A DNA stretch of 64,000 nt from Bacillus sp. CGMCC 1.16541 (GTDB taxonomy: Bacteria; Bacillota; Bacilli; Bacillales; Bacillaceae_H), in contig NZ_QFRU01000005.1 of the NCBI RefSeq assembly GCF_003184905.1, positions 62,001 through 126,000 on the forward strand, given 5' to 3'. The number at the start of each line of letters is the position of its first letter. The first letter of the stretch is position 1. Both the position numbers and the translations under genes were made by a program. The notes below the pieces were generated by a model that saw only the letters and a program-made list of their open reading frames with translations, searched no databases and was not told the DNA's origin. Positions 38,821-48,089 of this stretch are shown piece by piece.

Positions 38821-40146
38821 TCATTCACCTTTCTCAATCAATTGTTTTAACCTTTCAACACTATGTACAATTGATGCTTTCTCGTCTGTTCTTTGCTTTA
38901 GAAAAGAAATGATTTGAGGGTAATAGTTAATTGCTTGATCGATTTCTAAAGACGATCCTTTTTTATAAGCTCCGATATTAATTAAATCTTCAGAATCTAT
39001 ATACGTAGCAAGAAGTCCTCTTAACGTTTCCGCAGCTGTTCGGTGAGTAGAATCAACAATATGATTCATGACACGACTAACACTCTTGAGCACATTAATC
39101 GCCGGATATTGACCTTTATTTGCAATTGCTCGATCTAACACAATATGGCCATCAATAATCCCTCGAACTGTATCAGCAATCGGTTCGTTCATATCATCTC
39201 CATCAACTAAGACGGTATAAAATGCTGTAATAGACCCTAAATGATTTGTGCCTGTACGTTCTAATAGACGAGGTAATATAGCAAAGACAGAAGGTGTATA
39301 TCCTTTTGTAGTTGGTGGTTCACCAACTGCCAAACCTACCTCACGCTGAGCCATTGCAACTCGAGTAACGGAATCCATCATAAACATGACATTTAATCCT
39401 TGATCTCTAAAATACTCAGCAATTGAAGTAGCGGTATAGGCCGCTTTTATACGAAAGAGAGCGGGTTGATCTGATGTAGCAACAACCACAACAGATTTTC
39501 TTAATCCTTCTTCACCTAAGTCTCTTTCAATAAATTCTCGTACTTCTCGTCCACGCTCTCCAATTAACGCAATTACATTTAAATCTGCTTTTGTATTTCT
39601 AGCTGTCATTCCAAGTAACGTACTTTTTCCAACTCCACTACCTGCAAAAATACCCACACGTTGCCCTTTTCCAACCGTTAGCAAACTATCAATTGCTCGA
39701 ACACCAACTTCAATAGGCTCTGAAATAGGAGGTCTACTTAATGGGTTAGGAGGATTCTGATCTGTACCAACTTTTGTGAGACCAGCTGGCAATTCTGTTT
39801 CATCTAAAGGATTCCCTAACGAATCCAACACTTTTCCTAACAAGCCATGACCAACACTAATTTGCAACGGTTTTCCGGTTGCTTCTACAATAGATCCTGG
39901 TGAAATATCCCGTACGGATGTATAAGGCATTAAGATCACATGCTCATCTCGAAATCCAACCACTTCTGCTTGAATTTTATTTAGATGCATACTTTGGTGA
40001 TGGCCAACATGGATATAACAAACATCACCTATAGATGCACGTGGACCTTTTGATTCAATCATTAATCCAACTACTCGATTTACTTTTCCGTATCTTTTCA
40101 ATGATGGGGTATGATGAATTTGGTTAATTAGTTGTTCTACTTTCAC
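38821..40146 (-). CDS. fliI: Flagellum-specific ATPase FliI
   Basis: Hexameric ATPase that powers substrate delivery to the export gate, related to F1-beta. 441 residues. The P-loop is GIFAGSGVGKSTLLGM (about 162-177), with LIGERGREVREFIE (about 191), Walker B VMFMMDSVTRVAMAQREVGL (about 241-260) and GEPPTTKGYTPSVFA. The start is GTG at 40146 with GGGAG nine bases upstream, 23 bases inside the end of fliH. Confidence 0.97.
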   Translation of the reverse strand: MKVEQLINQIHHTPSLKRYGKVNRVVGLMIESKGPRASIGDVCYIHVGHHQSMHLNKIQAEVVGFRDEHVILMPYTSVRDISPGSIVEATGKPLQISVGHGLLGKVLDSLGNPLDETELPAGLTKVGTDQNPPNPLSRPPISEPIEVGVRAIDSLLTVGKGQRVGIFAGSGVGKSTLLGMTARNTKADLNVIALIGERGREVREFIERDLGEEGLRKSVVVVATSDQPALFRIKAAYTATSIAEYFRDQGLNVMFMMDSVTRVAMAQREVGLAVGEPPTTKGYTPSVFAILPRLLERTGTNHLGSITAFYTVLVDGDDMNEPIADTVRGIIDGHIVLDRAIANKGQYPAINVLKSVSRVMNHIVDSTHRTAAETLRGLLATYIDSEDLINIGAYKKGSSLEIDQAINYYPQIISFLKQRTDEKASIVHSVERLKQLIEKGE

Positions 40147-40903
40147 GACTCATATCTCCCATTAAAAGTTCTGCTAGCTTTTGTTTTAATTCATTTAATT
40201 GGCTATCAACAGACACATCAATTCGTCCAAAAGCTGATTCAAGAATACAACCATGTGTACTTAACCCTTCGTCTACATAAATAAATAAGGTTGCTTCGCC
40301 ATTCAATAAAGATAGTAATTGCTGCTTTTGGTCATGTACAATTTCATAATAAGTAGGTGATACAAAAAGCTGAATTTCTCTTTCGTCCCTCACTTCTTTT
40401 ATTGCACTTTTAACCATTGAGAGGTACGATGTTTTATCTACATTAAATTGCTGGTCTATAATTTTCTGCGCCAACGTAAAACCGAGCTGGAAAATGACTT
40501 CTTCTGACTGTTGAAGGTAATCGTAGTACGACTCCTTTGTCTGGTTCGTAATCGTTACAGCTTCGGAAATTAGCGCTTCATAATCCGCATAACCTGCTTT
40601 CTTCCCTTGCTCCACCCCGTCTTCATACCCTTTTTGCATTGCTTCTTGTTCAAGGTACTCTTTCTCTTGTTCCCATTGTTGACGTTCTAATTCTATTTGA
40701 TTTCTTGCTTCTACAAGAAGCGCTTCAGCCTCTTGTTGTAACTGATCAGATTGCCGCTTGGCCCGCTTTATAATCTGCTCAGCCGTTTCCTCTTTCTCAG
40801 TATTCACCTGTTTTCCATAAGAAAGAGACTTAATTACAATTTCCTTTTTTGCGCGCTCCTTCTCTGCATAAGAAGCTTTGATAATGTTAGACAATAATAT
40901 CAT
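40124..40903 (-). CDS. fliH: Flagellar export ATPase regulator FliH
   Basis: Stator-like regulator of FliI. 259 residues, with a long coiled coil (about 40-115, rich in E, Q, K and A) containing a GYEDGVEQGKKAGYADYEAL segment and a C-terminal FliH/V-ATPase-E-like domain ending near HGCILESAFGRIDVSVDSQL. ATG 40903 gives MILLSNIIKAS, like B. subtilis FliH, but the ribosome site is very close; a TTG three codons in has better spacing. It overlaps fliG by 17 bases. Confidence 0.9.
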   Translation of the reverse strand: MILLSNIIKASYAEKERAKKEIVIKSLSYGKQVNTEKEETAEQIIKRAKRQSDQLQQEAEALLVEARNQIELERQQWEQEKEYLEQEAMQKGYEDGVEQGKKAGYADYEALISEAVTITNQTKESYYDYLQQSEEVIFQLGFTLAQKIIDQQFNVDKTSYLSMVKSAIKEVRDEREIQLFVSPTYYEIVHDQKQQLLSLLNGEATLFIYVDEGLSTHGCILESAFGRIDVSVDSQLNELKQKLAELLMGDMSRESRTTN

Positions 40904-41906
40904 CTCCTCCACCACGCGCGATGACAATTTCGCCAGCATCTTCTAACCTTCTAATGATGGCTACAATACGTGATTGAGCTTCCTCTACATCTTTCAAACG
41001 AACTGGACCCATAAATTCCATTTCCTCTTTAAATGTGTCAGACATCCGTTTTGACATATTACGAAAGACAATTTCTTTTACTTCCTCACTCGCTACTTTC
41101 AAGCTTAAAAGCAAATCTTCATTTTCAACATCCCGAATAACACGCTGTATAGAACGGTTGTCTAATGCAACAATATCTTCAAAAACAAACATTCTCTTTT
41201 TAATTTCTTCGGCTAATTCTGGATTTTGAATTTCAAGTGTATCTAAAATGATTTTCTCGGTTGAACGATCTACACCATTCAATACTTCAACAACGGTTTC
41301 GATTCCACCAGTTTGTGTATAGTCTTGAGTCACAGTAGTAGAAAGTTTACGTTCTAATACTTGCTCTACTTCATTAATGACGTCTGGAGATGTACTGTCC
41401 ATTGTTGCAATTCTTCTTGCAATATCTGCTTGTTGCTCTTGCGGCAATGATGATAAAATTTGCCCCGCTTGCATGGAGTCTAAATAAGATAATATAAGTG
41501 CAATCGTTTGTGGATGCTCATGTTGAATAAAGTTTAACAGTTGCATTGGATCGGCTTTACGTGCAAAGTCAAAAGGTCGAACTTGTAAAGATGATGTTAA
41601 ACGATTAATAATCAACATCGCTTGCTCAGAGCCTAGTGCCTTTTCTAGCACTTCTTTTGCATATCCGATTCCGCCCTGCTCAATATAATTTTGCGCAATT
41701 ACTATTTGTTCAAATTCCTCTAAAATGGCTGCCTTTGTTTCAGGTTCAATTTTCCTCATTGTTGAAATTTCAAGAGTTAATCTTTCAATTTCTTCTTCAC
41801 TTAAATGTTTGTAAACAGATGCTGATACATCTGGACCAAGTGAAATGAGTAACATTGCAGCTTTTTGTTTCCCTGTTAATTCACCTTTTTGAAATGATTT
41901 TGTCAC
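40887..41906 (-). CDS. fliG: Flagellar motor switch protein FliG
   Basis: Rotor protein that contacts the stators. 339 residues. The N-terminal part starts LTGKQKAAMLLISLGPDVSA; the middle EHPQTIALILSYLDSMQAG (about 129-147) is the armadillo core; the C-terminal torque helix has FEDIVALDNRSIQRVIRDVE (about 243-262). The start is GTG at 41906 near AAAGG. 13 bases after fliF. Confidence 0.96.
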   Translation of the reverse strand: MTKSFQKGELTGKQKAAMLLISLGPDVSASVYKHLSEEEIERLTLEISTMRKIEPETKAAILEEFEQIVIAQNYIEQGGIGYAKEVLEKALGSEQAMLIINRLTSSLQVRPFDFARKADPMQLLNFIQHEHPQTIALILSYLDSMQAGQILSSLPQEQQADIARRIATMDSTSPDVINEVEQVLERKLSTTVTQDYTQTGGIETVVEVLNGVDRSTEKIILDTLEIQNPELAEEIKKRMFVFEDIVALDNRSIQRVIRDVENEDLLLSLKVASEEVKEIVFRNMSKRMSDTFKEEMEFMGPVRLKDVEEAQSRIVAIIRRLEDAGEIVIARGGGDDIIV

Positions 41907-41919
41907 TTACCTTTCCCCC

Positions 41920-43518
41920 TTAGTCCTCGGAGATCCATGTACGCATTAGCTTTGCAAACTCTTCCGGTTGCTCTTTTGCCATTTTTTCCAATCGTTGATA
42001 TCTTTTTTGCTCATCAGTTAACGATGGCTTTCTTTCTAAAGACGTCACTTCTTGTTCTTCTATGTACTTATCAAGTTCATCAGTAAAGTCATCAGTTTGC
42101 TTTGTTGACTTTCTAATTAATAAAACAAGTAAAACAATAATAACTAGAAGTAACACACCCGCTACGATATATACCCAAGTCGGAATAACAGAAGATGTTC
42201 CATTTTGAGGAGATTCAGCTTTTCCATAAAAAGGTTGAACTGAAACCATTACCTTGTCTGCAACCTCTTCCTCTGTAAGCTCTGGTACGGTTCCATCTTG
42301 TTGAATCGTTGTACGAACGATTGTGCTTAATAATTGTTGAATATCTTGGACACTCTCTTCTGATAATGTATTTGGATTATCAGGGGTAGGAGGTTCTACC
42401 ATCACTTGAATTCCTAAATCTCTCACCTTGTATGGGCTCTCTACAATTTCTTTACGAATTCGATTAACATCGTTGTTAATTCGCTCCTCCACACGTTCAT
42501 AGTCGCCATCTTCTCCCACACCAGCTTCTGCATAGTTTGGAATGTCATCCTCTCCCGTTCCTACTGTTCCCCCTGCCTGCGCTCCACTTCCTGAGAAAGT
42601 TTCAGTAATGCGCTCAACACTTACCGCAATTCCTTCCATATTTTCATCATCGACTGGTACTACTAAATTTTCTTCTCGATTTTCTTTCGTAAAATCCACA
42701 TCAGCAGTAACTGAAACCACCACTTTGTCATGTCCCATCATCGTGCCTAACATTCGTTGTACTTGACGCTGAATATCTCGTTCTATTTCTTTCTTCAACC
42801 CATGTTGAGCGACAAAAGAACTAGAATCAGATAAATTTTCTTGATTATTTAGGTCAAAATACTCAAAGTTTTGATTCATAATGACGATATTCTCTGTAGG
42901 TAAGTTTGGTACACTTTTAGATACTAGATGATAAAGCGACTTAATTTGCTTTTGATCAAATTCATATCCAGGTTTTGTATTTAGAACAATCGACGCAGAT
43001 GCTTGTTCAGCTTGATCTTTAACCCAAACACTTTCTTGAGGCAATGTAATCATGACATTTGCATCATTAACACCTTCAATATTTTTGATTAAGTTTCCAA
43101 GCTCTGTTTGCATTGCATCAAGTTTGAGTACATCAAATTCATTATCTGTCATTCCGAATCCAGCATTATTACTAAAAAATGAATAGTCGATACTTCCACT
43201 ATTCGGAATACCTTGAGCTGCTAAATCGACCTTTAATGAGTTCACAGCCTGCTCCGGAACAGAAATTGTTGTCCCATTTTGTGAAATTTCTGATTGAATC
43301 CCTCGCGCATCTAATTCCGCTTTGATTTGACCTGTTTCTTGAGGTGATAAATTACTGTAAAGCGGAACAAAGTTTTCTTTATTAGCTAAAACAGATAGTA
43401 ACACAACTACTAGAAGAGCAATGAGACTTCCTCCAATGATCGAAAACTTTTGTGCTTTAGATCGCTTATCCCAAAATGCGCTTAGTTGTTCTTTAAATAT
43501 TGCTAATCTTTCGTTCAT
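41920..43518 (-). CDS. fliF: Flagellar MS-ring protein FliF
   Basis: Membrane ring on which the flagellum is built. 532 residues (B. subtilis about 536). There are two membrane helices (about 25-47 and 445-468), a YscJ-like periplasmic part with NLSPQETGQIKAELDARGI (about 60-78) and a C-terminal FliG-binding tail (EEFAKLMRTWISED). ATG 43518 follows GGAGGAAGATA. An in-frame upstream extension to 43581 lacks a ribosome site. Confidence 0.96.
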   Translation of the reverse strand: MNERLAIFKEQLSAFWDKRSKAQKFSIIGGSLIALLVVVLLSVLANKENFVPLYSNLSPQETGQIKAELDARGIQSEISQNGTTISVPEQAVNSLKVDLAAQGIPNSGSIDYSFFSNNAGFGMTDNEFDVLKLDAMQTELGNLIKNIEGVNDANVMITLPQESVWVKDQAEQASASIVLNTKPGYEFDQKQIKSLYHLVSKSVPNLPTENIVIMNQNFEYFDLNNQENLSDSSSFVAQHGLKKEIERDIQRQVQRMLGTMMGHDKVVVSVTADVDFTKENREENLVVPVDDENMEGIAVSVERITETFSGSGAQAGGTVGTGEDDIPNYAEAGVGEDGDYERVEERINNDVNRIRKEIVESPYKVRDLGIQVMVEPPTPDNPNTLSEESVQDIQQLLSTIVRTTIQQDGTVPELTEEEVADKVMVSVQPFYGKAESPQNGTSSVIPTWVYIVAGVLLLVIIVLLVLLIRKSTKQTDDFTDELDKYIEEQEVTSLERKPSLTDEQKRYQRLEKMAKEQPEEFAKLMRTWISED

Positions 43519-43601
43519 TATCTTCCTCCGGTTATTGCTACTTTTGTATCTATAAACATAACCGCTTAAAAGCTGTATCAATATTTTTTAGTATGAAGCT
43601 A

Positions 43602-43904
43602 TTAAATTGGCATTCTCATGATCTCTTGATACGCTTCTACAGCTTTATTACGTATTTCAATGGTTGTTTGAAGTTGTATACTAGCTTTTTGTGAAGCAAT
43701 CATGACTTCATGTAAGTCTACTTGCTCTCCTCTTACTAATTTCTCTGTTGCAATATCAGAGCTATTTTGTGATTCATTTAGTTTGTTGATGGAATCCTTT
43801 AGAAACGTTGAGAATTGTTTATGTACATCATTCGCTGATATTGCTTGTGACGTTTGAACGTTTCGATCAATCATTGGTATTTGATTCGAGATTGAATTAA
43901 TCAT
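43602..43904 (-). CDS. fliE: Hook-basal body junction protein FliE
   Basis: Joins MS ring to rod; 100 residues. The family C-terminus is LHEVMIASQKASIQLQTTIE and IRNKAVEAYQEIMRMPI. The ribosome site is weak (GGACG). An 83-base spacer separates it from fliF; eleven bases from flgC. Confidence 0.95.
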   Translation of the reverse strand: MINSISNQIPMIDRNVQTSQAISANDVHKQFSTFLKDSINKLNESQNSSDIATEKLVRGEQVDLHEVMIASQKASIQLQTTIEIRNKAVEAYQEIMRMPI

Positions 43905-43915
43905 CTTTTTTCGTC

Positions 43916-44371
43916 CTACTTTCCAATTTCAAGTGTTTTAATTAGCATGTTTTTTGTGGAATTTAACACTGTAATATTAGCTTCATATGAGCGAGTAGCA
44001 CTAATTAAGTCTGCCATCTCTTTTAATGGGTCAACATTAGGCATTTGGACATAACCTTGCTCATCAGCGTCGGGGTGCTGTGGATTATAAACGAGCTTAA
44101 ATGGCGACTCATCTTCTACTACGCTTGTCACTTTTACTCCACTACCTATAGCCTGCGATTTTCCACTTAAAGCTTGACGAAACACCGTTGCAAAGTTTTG
44201 ATCCTTAGGGCTCGTCACAACCATTTTTCGTCGATAAGGTTCCCATTGTCCATCGACATTTTTCGCTCTTGTTGTGTCTATGTTTGCCATATTTGACGAA
44301 ATAACATCCATCCTCAGTCTTTGGGCAGTAAGTCCTGATGCAGTTGTATTCATACTATGAAAAATAGTCAT
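43916..44371 (-). CDS. flgC: Flagellar basal-body rod protein FlgC
   Basis: Proximal rod subunit, 151 residues. Rod signatures: NTTASGLTAQRLRMDVISSN (about 8-27) with NMANIDTTRA, and the C-terminal ADLISATRSYEANITVLNST (about 122-141). ATG after CCAAGGAGG, two bases past flgB. Confidence 0.96.
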   Translation of the reverse strand: MTIFHSMNTTASGLTAQRLRMDVISSNMANIDTTRAKNVDGQWEPYRRKMVVTSPKDQNFATVFRQALSGKSQAIGSGVKVTSVVEDESPFKLVYNPQHPDADEQGYVQMPNVDPLKEMADLISATRSYEANITVLNSTKNMLIKTLEIGK

Positions 44372-44373
44372 CT

Positions 44374-44769
44374 TTACTTACCTCCTTGGACAACGGTTCT
44401 TAACGAGTTAAATTTGCCGCTTAGCCGTTCCACTAACGCTTCGTAATAAATTTGATTTTGGGCCATTTCTGACATTTCTTTATCGATATCAACACTATTA
44501 CCATTGGGATGATACGCTATATCTTTTCTCGTATGTACATTCAATCCAGTACGAGAGGAATTAGTAAAATGATAGTGTCTGTTATCCGTTCTATTTGCTG
44601 TCATCGAAGGATTCATTGCCTGATGAAGAGCTGACTTAAAAGATAAATCTTGTGCTTTATAATTTGGTGTATCTACATTCGCAATATTTTGGGAAATGAC
44701 TTTCTGCTTCTGAGAAGCGTAACTCAAACCATATTCAAGTGATTGCATTGTCTTTGAAAATAACTCCAC
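44374..44769 (-). CDS. flgB: Flagellar basal-body rod protein FlgB
   Basis: First gene of the fla/che operon; proximal rod subunit of 131 residues. N-terminal LEYGLSYASQKQKVISQNIA with NVDTPNYKAQDLSFKSAL (about 32-49) and a C-terminal EMAQNQIYYEALVERLSGKF. The start is GTG at 44769 after GAGGGG. It follows a 467-base intergenic region with promoters and a CodY-like box. Confidence 0.96.
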   Translation of the reverse strand: MELFSKTMQSLEYGLSYASQKQKVISQNIANVDTPNYKAQDLSFKSALHQAMNPSMTANRTDNRHYHFTNSSRTGLNVHTRKDIAYHPNGNSVDIDKEMSEMAQNQIYYEALVERLSGKFNSLRTVVQGGK

Positions 44770-44810
44770 ACAAACCCCTCATTTTCTTTAGTGATTGAAA
44801 CGAAAGTGTA

Positions 44811-44825
44811 AACTTTCTGACAAAT
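44811..44825 (-). promoter_or_regulatory. CodY-box-like site before flgB
   Basis: Minus strand ATTTGTCAGAAAGTT matches the CodY box AATTTTCWGAAAATT at 12 of 15 positions. It lies about 20-35 bases downstream of the proposed start of transcription, where bound CodY could block elongation. codY is the next gene upstream. CodY control of fla/che is reported in B. subtilis; binding here is inference. Confidence 0.5.
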
Positions 44826-44850
44826 TTCGACTTATTACTCAATAACCCAT

Positions 44851-44879
44851 ATTGTAAGTAAAAAAGGTAGAAATGTCTA
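44851..44879 (-). promoter_or_regulatory. Proximal fla/che promoter (sigma-A type)
   Basis: Minus strand TAGACA (44874-44879), 17-base spacer, TACAAT (44851-44856), each one base off consensus. The resulting 5' leader to flgB would be about 75 bases. Confidence 0.55.
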
Positions 44880-45072
44880 TGTATTTTAGCCAATTTTCAC
44901 TAATACATCTAAATTTTATCAGTTCCTTTACATCAGAAAATAAACAAAAAATCCCATATATTTTTGCGCATCTATATCTTCTCAAAGTTAACATGATTAA
45001 TATGTAACAAATGTCACACGTATTTAAACATAAGCCATTTAAAAGACCTTGTAAATAAACCAAAATATAGAA

Positions 45073-45101
45073 ATTATTAATTTATCGAAATCTATTGACA
45101 A
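45073..45101 (-). promoter_or_regulatory. Distal fla/che promoter (sigma-A type)
   Basis: Minus strand TTGTCA (45096-45101), 17-base spacer, AATAAT (45073-45078). Equal in quality to the proximal one but about 300 bases upstream of flgB. Confidence 0.45.
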
Positions 45102-45155
45102 TATTACGTAATGATATGTAATTAGAATTCCAATACACATTCTTTGTTTATTTAA

Positions 45156-45212
45156 ACAAAAAGAGGTTGTACCGATAAGGAGCTTCTCGCTTCCTTCGAT
45201 ACAACCTCTTTT
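45156..45212 (-). terminator. codY terminator
   Basis: A 13-bp perfect stem AAAAGAGGTTGTA (45159-45171 with 45200-45212) with an imperfect inner stem, followed on the minus strand by TTTTTGTTT. It lies 24 bases past the codY stop. Confidence 0.85.
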
Positions 45213-45236
45213 ATTTATTCATTTCTAGCAACCGTA

Positions 45237-46016
45237 TTAGTTAGACTTTAACTTTGAAAGTTCAACTAAGAACTTATCATTTAACACTTTAATATACGTT
45301 CCTTTCATGCCTAAAGAACGAGACTCAATAACACCAGCACTTTCAAGTTTACGTAGTGCATTTACAATAACAGAACGCGTAATTCCAACTCGATCTGCAA
45401 TTTTACTTGCTACTAGTAACCCTTCATTTCCATTTAATTCCTCGAAAATATGTTCAATTGCTTCTAACTCACTATATGATAACGAGCTAATTGCCATTTG
45501 TACAACTGCTTTACTACGCGCTTCTTCTTCAATTTCCTCTGCTTTTTCACGTAGAATTTCCATTCCAACAACGGTTGCTCCATATTCAGCTAGGATTAAA
45601 TCATCATCTTCAAATTGACGATCGAGACGAGCAAGGATTAGTGTACCTAAACGCTCACCACCACCGATAATTGGAACAATTGTTGTTAAACCAGCTTTAA
45701 ATAGCTCTTTGTTTTCTACTGGAAACGCAGTGTATTCACTATCCACATCTAAGTTCGAAGATGTCTCATTAATATTGAATAGATTTTTTGTATATTCTTC
45801 AGGGAATTGACGAGCCTCTAACATACTTTTCATACGCTCATTTTCAATTTGCTGCTTAATTGCGATTCCTAATAATTTACCGCGGCGGCTTACAACAAAT
45901 GTGTTTGCTTCAATTACTTCACATAATGTTTCTGCCATTTCTTTAAAGTTTACTGGTTTACCAGCCGCTCTTTGTAACATTGCATTAATCTTTCTTGTTT
46001 TATTTAATAACTCCAT
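45237..46016 (-). CDS. codY: GTP- and branched-chain-amino-acid-sensing global regulator CodY
   Basis: Represses nutrient-scavenging and post-exponential genes when GTP and Ile/Leu/Val are plentiful. 259 residues. The N-terminal GAF domain (about 1-155) contains [20 protein letters not shown] (about 83-102) and [14 protein letters not shown] (about 113-126); a linker helix follows; the C-terminal winged helix has [20 protein letters not shown] (about 204-223). ATG 46016 after GGAGG. Last gene of the xerC-hslV-hslU-codY operon. Confidence 0.98.
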   Translation of the reverse strand: MELLNKTRKINAMLQRAAGKPVNFKEMAETLCEVIEANTFVVSRRGKLLGIAIKQQIENERMKSMLEARQFPEEYTKNLFNINETSSNLDVDSEYTAFPVENKELFKAGLTTIVPIIGGGERLGTLILARLDRQFEDDDLILAEYGATVVGMEILREKAEEIEEEARSKAVVQMAISSLSYSELEAIEHIFEELNGNEGLLVASKIADRVGITRSVIVNALRKLESAGVIESRSLGMKGTYIKVLNDKFLVELSKLKSN

Positions 46017-46116
46017 TATTGTTCCTCCTGCTACTTCGGTTTCTTTAAGCTCCTCTCACTTACCTATCGAGCGATGCTCAATTGATTTTTTGAAAGGAGG
46101 GTGTAAATTTAGTCTA

Positions 46117-47517
46117 TTATAAGATAAATTGACTTAGATCTTTGTTACTTGCAATCTTGCCCAACTTCTCTTCTACATACTGAGGAGTAATGACAATCTT
46201 GTCTAATGTTACATCAGGTGCTTCAAACGATAGATCCTCTAATAAACGTTCTAATATTGTATGAAGTCTACGCGCACCAATATTATCCGTATCTTGATTA
46301 ACGTGAAATGCTACTTCTGCAATCTTACGTATAGCATCGTCTGAAAATTCAATTTGTATACCTTCTGTTTCCAATAGCGCTTTATATTGCTTTAAAAGCG
46401 CATTATCAGGCTCCGTTAAGATTCTCACAAAATCTTCTACTGTTAATTTTGTTAATTCCACACGAATTGGAAAACGGCCTTGTAATTCTGGAATTAAGTC
46501 AGATGGTTTAGAAAGATGAAACGCTCCAGCCGCGACAAATAAGACATGATCTGTTTTCACAGCTCCATGTTTCGTTACAACGGTTGACCCCTCAACGATT
46601 GGTAAAATATCTCGTTGAACTCCTTCTCTTGATACATCTGCAGAAGACCCACCTGAATTTTTACGAGCAATTTTATCAATTTCATCGATGAAGATAATGC
46701 CATATTCTTCAGCACGGTTAACAGCTTCAGCCGTTACTTCATCCATATCAATTAGCTTTTGAGCTTCTTCATTCGTTAATACTTTACGTGCATCACGAAC
46801 TGTTAATTTACGCTTCTTTTTCTTTTTAGGCATAAGACTACCAAGTGCATCTTGCATATTCATGCCCATTTGCTCCATACCCGATCCTTGTAGCATATCA
46901 AACATAGAAGGTTGCTGCTCTTCAACTTCAATTGTTACATAATGATCTTCAAGCTCACCTAGTGCAAGCTTATGAGCCATTTGTTTTCTTTTTACTTCGA
47001 TTGTCTGATCTTCTGTCTGATCTGTTTGAGTGTGCTCTCCTTGAGCATTATTTGAAAATAACATTTCAAAAGGGTTTTTAAATGACTGCTGCTTCTTATT
47101 ACTCGGCACAAGAAGGTCTACAAGACGCACATTAGCGTTTTGCTCTGCTTTATCTTGTACTTTATTCATCTTTTCTTCTTTTACCAGTCGAACAGAAGTT
47201 TCAACAAGATCTCGCACCATCGATTCTACATCACGACCAACATAACCAACTTCTGTGAATTTTGTTGCCTCTACCTTAATAAAAGGTGCTCCTACAAGTT
47301 TTGCTAGTCTTCTTGCAATTTCAGTTTTACCTACACCTGTTGGACCAATCATTAAAATATTTTTAGGGACTACTTCATCACGCAATTGTTCGTTCAGCAT
47401 ACCTCGTCGATAGCGATTTCGAAGTGCTACTGCTACTGCTTTTTTAGCATTTGTTTGGCCAATAATATATTGATCAAGCTTTTCAACAATTTGTCGAGGC
47501 GTTAAATGAGAATTCAT
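46117..47517 (-). CDS. hslU: HslU/ClpY protease ATPase subunit
   Basis: AAA+ unfoldase partner of HslV. 466 residues. Walker A is [13 protein letters not shown] (58-70, K64), Walker [15 protein letters not shown] (about 276-289), with an inserted I domain (about 110-245) containing a K-rich [15 protein letters not shown] segment, and the C-terminal [18 protein letters not shown] motif. ATG after AAAGGGG. A 100-base gap without obvious terminator leads to codY. Confidence 0.97.
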   Translation of the reverse strand: MNSHLTPRQIVEKLDQYIIGQTNAKKAVAVALRNRYRRGMLNEQLRDEVVPKNILMIGPTGVGKTEIARRLAKLVGAPFIKVEATKFTEVGYVGRDVESMVRDLVETSVRLVKEEKMNKVQDKAEQNANVRLVDLLVPSNKKQQSFKNPFEMLFSNNAQGEHTQTDQTEDQTIEVKRKQMAHKLALGELEDHYVTIEVEEQQPSMFDMLQGSGMEQMGMNMQDALGSLMPKKKKKRKLTVRDARKVLTNEEAQKLIDMDEVTAEAVNRAEEYGIIFIDEIDKIARKNSGGSSADVSREGVQRDILPIVEGSTVVTKHGAVKTDHVLFVAAGAFHLSKPSDLIPELQGRFPIRVELTKLTVEDFVRILTEPDNALLKQYKALLETEGIQIEFSDDAIRKIAEVAFHVNQDTDNIGARRLHTILERLLEDLSFEAPDVTLDKIVITPQYVEEKLGKIASNKDLSQFIL

Positions 47518-47532
47518 TAAAAAATCCCCTTT

Positions 47533-48075
47533 CTACAATTCTTCCACAATGATATGTTCATTTGTATAAACGCAAATTTCACTTGCAACAGTTAAAGCTG
47601 CTTTTGCAATTTCTCTTGCTGTTAGGTGAGTACCAGCATGTTGCTTTAACGCGCGCCCAGCAGATAACGCATAATTCCCACCAGAGCCAATAGCTAAAAT
47701 ACCATCATCAGGTTCAATTACTTCACCTGTTCCAGAAACAAGCAATAGATGTTCTTTGTTCATAACGATAAGCATTGCTTCTAAACGACGCAACACTTTA
47801 TCGCTTCTCCATTCTTTTGCTAGTTCAACCGAAGCTCGTTGTAGATTTCCATTATACTCTTCAAGCTTGCTTTCAAACATTTCAAAAAGAGTAAATGCAT
47901 CTGCCACTGAGCCAGCAAATCCAGCTAAAACTTGACCTTGAAATAAACGTCTTACCTTTCTTGCTGTATGCTTCATCACAACAGCATTACCAAACGTTAC
48001 TTGACCGTCTCCAGACATTGCACATTCTCCATTATGATGCACTGCAAAAATGGTAGTAGCATGAAAGTTTGACAA
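47533..48075 (-). CDS. hslV: HslV/ClpQ protease subunit with N-terminal serine
   Basis: Proteolytic ring of the ClpYQ (HslUV) complex. 180 residues. After Met removal the first residue is Ser ([11 protein letters not shown]) rather than the Thr of most HslV proteins; B. subtilis ClpQ is likewise reported to work with an N-terminal serine. Conserved [10 protein letters not shown] (20-29), [15 protein letters not shown] and [16 protein letters not shown]. The start is TTG at 48075 after AAAGGAGAG. Confidence 0.96.
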   Translation of the reverse strand: MSNFHATTIFAVHHNGECAMSGDGQVTFGNAVVMKHTARKVRRLFQGQVLAGFAGSVADAFTLFEMFESKLEEYNGNLQRASVELAKEWRSDKVLRRLEAMLIVMNKEHLLLVSGTGEVIEPDDGILAIGSGGNYALSAGRALKQHAGTHLTAREIAKAALTVASEICVYTNEHIIVEEL

Positions 48076-48089
48076 TGTAATCTCTCCTT

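Larger units (their letters stand above)
44770..45155 (-). promoter_or_regulatory. Intergenic control region upstream of the fla/che operon
   Basis: About 390 bases between the codY terminator and flgB with no convincing gene. The sequence is very A+T-rich and holds two sigma-A-type promoters (listed separately), a CodY-like box near flgB, and a 7-bp inverted repeat TTTGTTT/AAACAAA (45143-45160) abutting the codY terminator. I see no good match to the sigma-D consensus (TAAA, 15 bases, GCCGATAT). Confidence 0.6.

Noticed and set aside
44839-45063. 74-codon open frame on the minus strand within the fla/che control region
   Set aside because: TTG start, no ribosome site, odd composition rich in Cys, Tyr and Ile, and it runs through the proximal promoter. 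It is best explained as chance in A+T-rich DNA.
44770-45155. Sigma-D promoter upstream of flgB
   Set aside because: Closest matches (GTCGAAAT near 44825-44832 and TTCGATAA near 45083-45090) lack a TAAA at the right distance.
45143-45160. TTTGTTT/AAACAAA inverted repeat as a dedicated operator
   Set aside because: Short arms of very A+T-rich sequence abutting the codY terminator T-tract; likely a by-product of composition.
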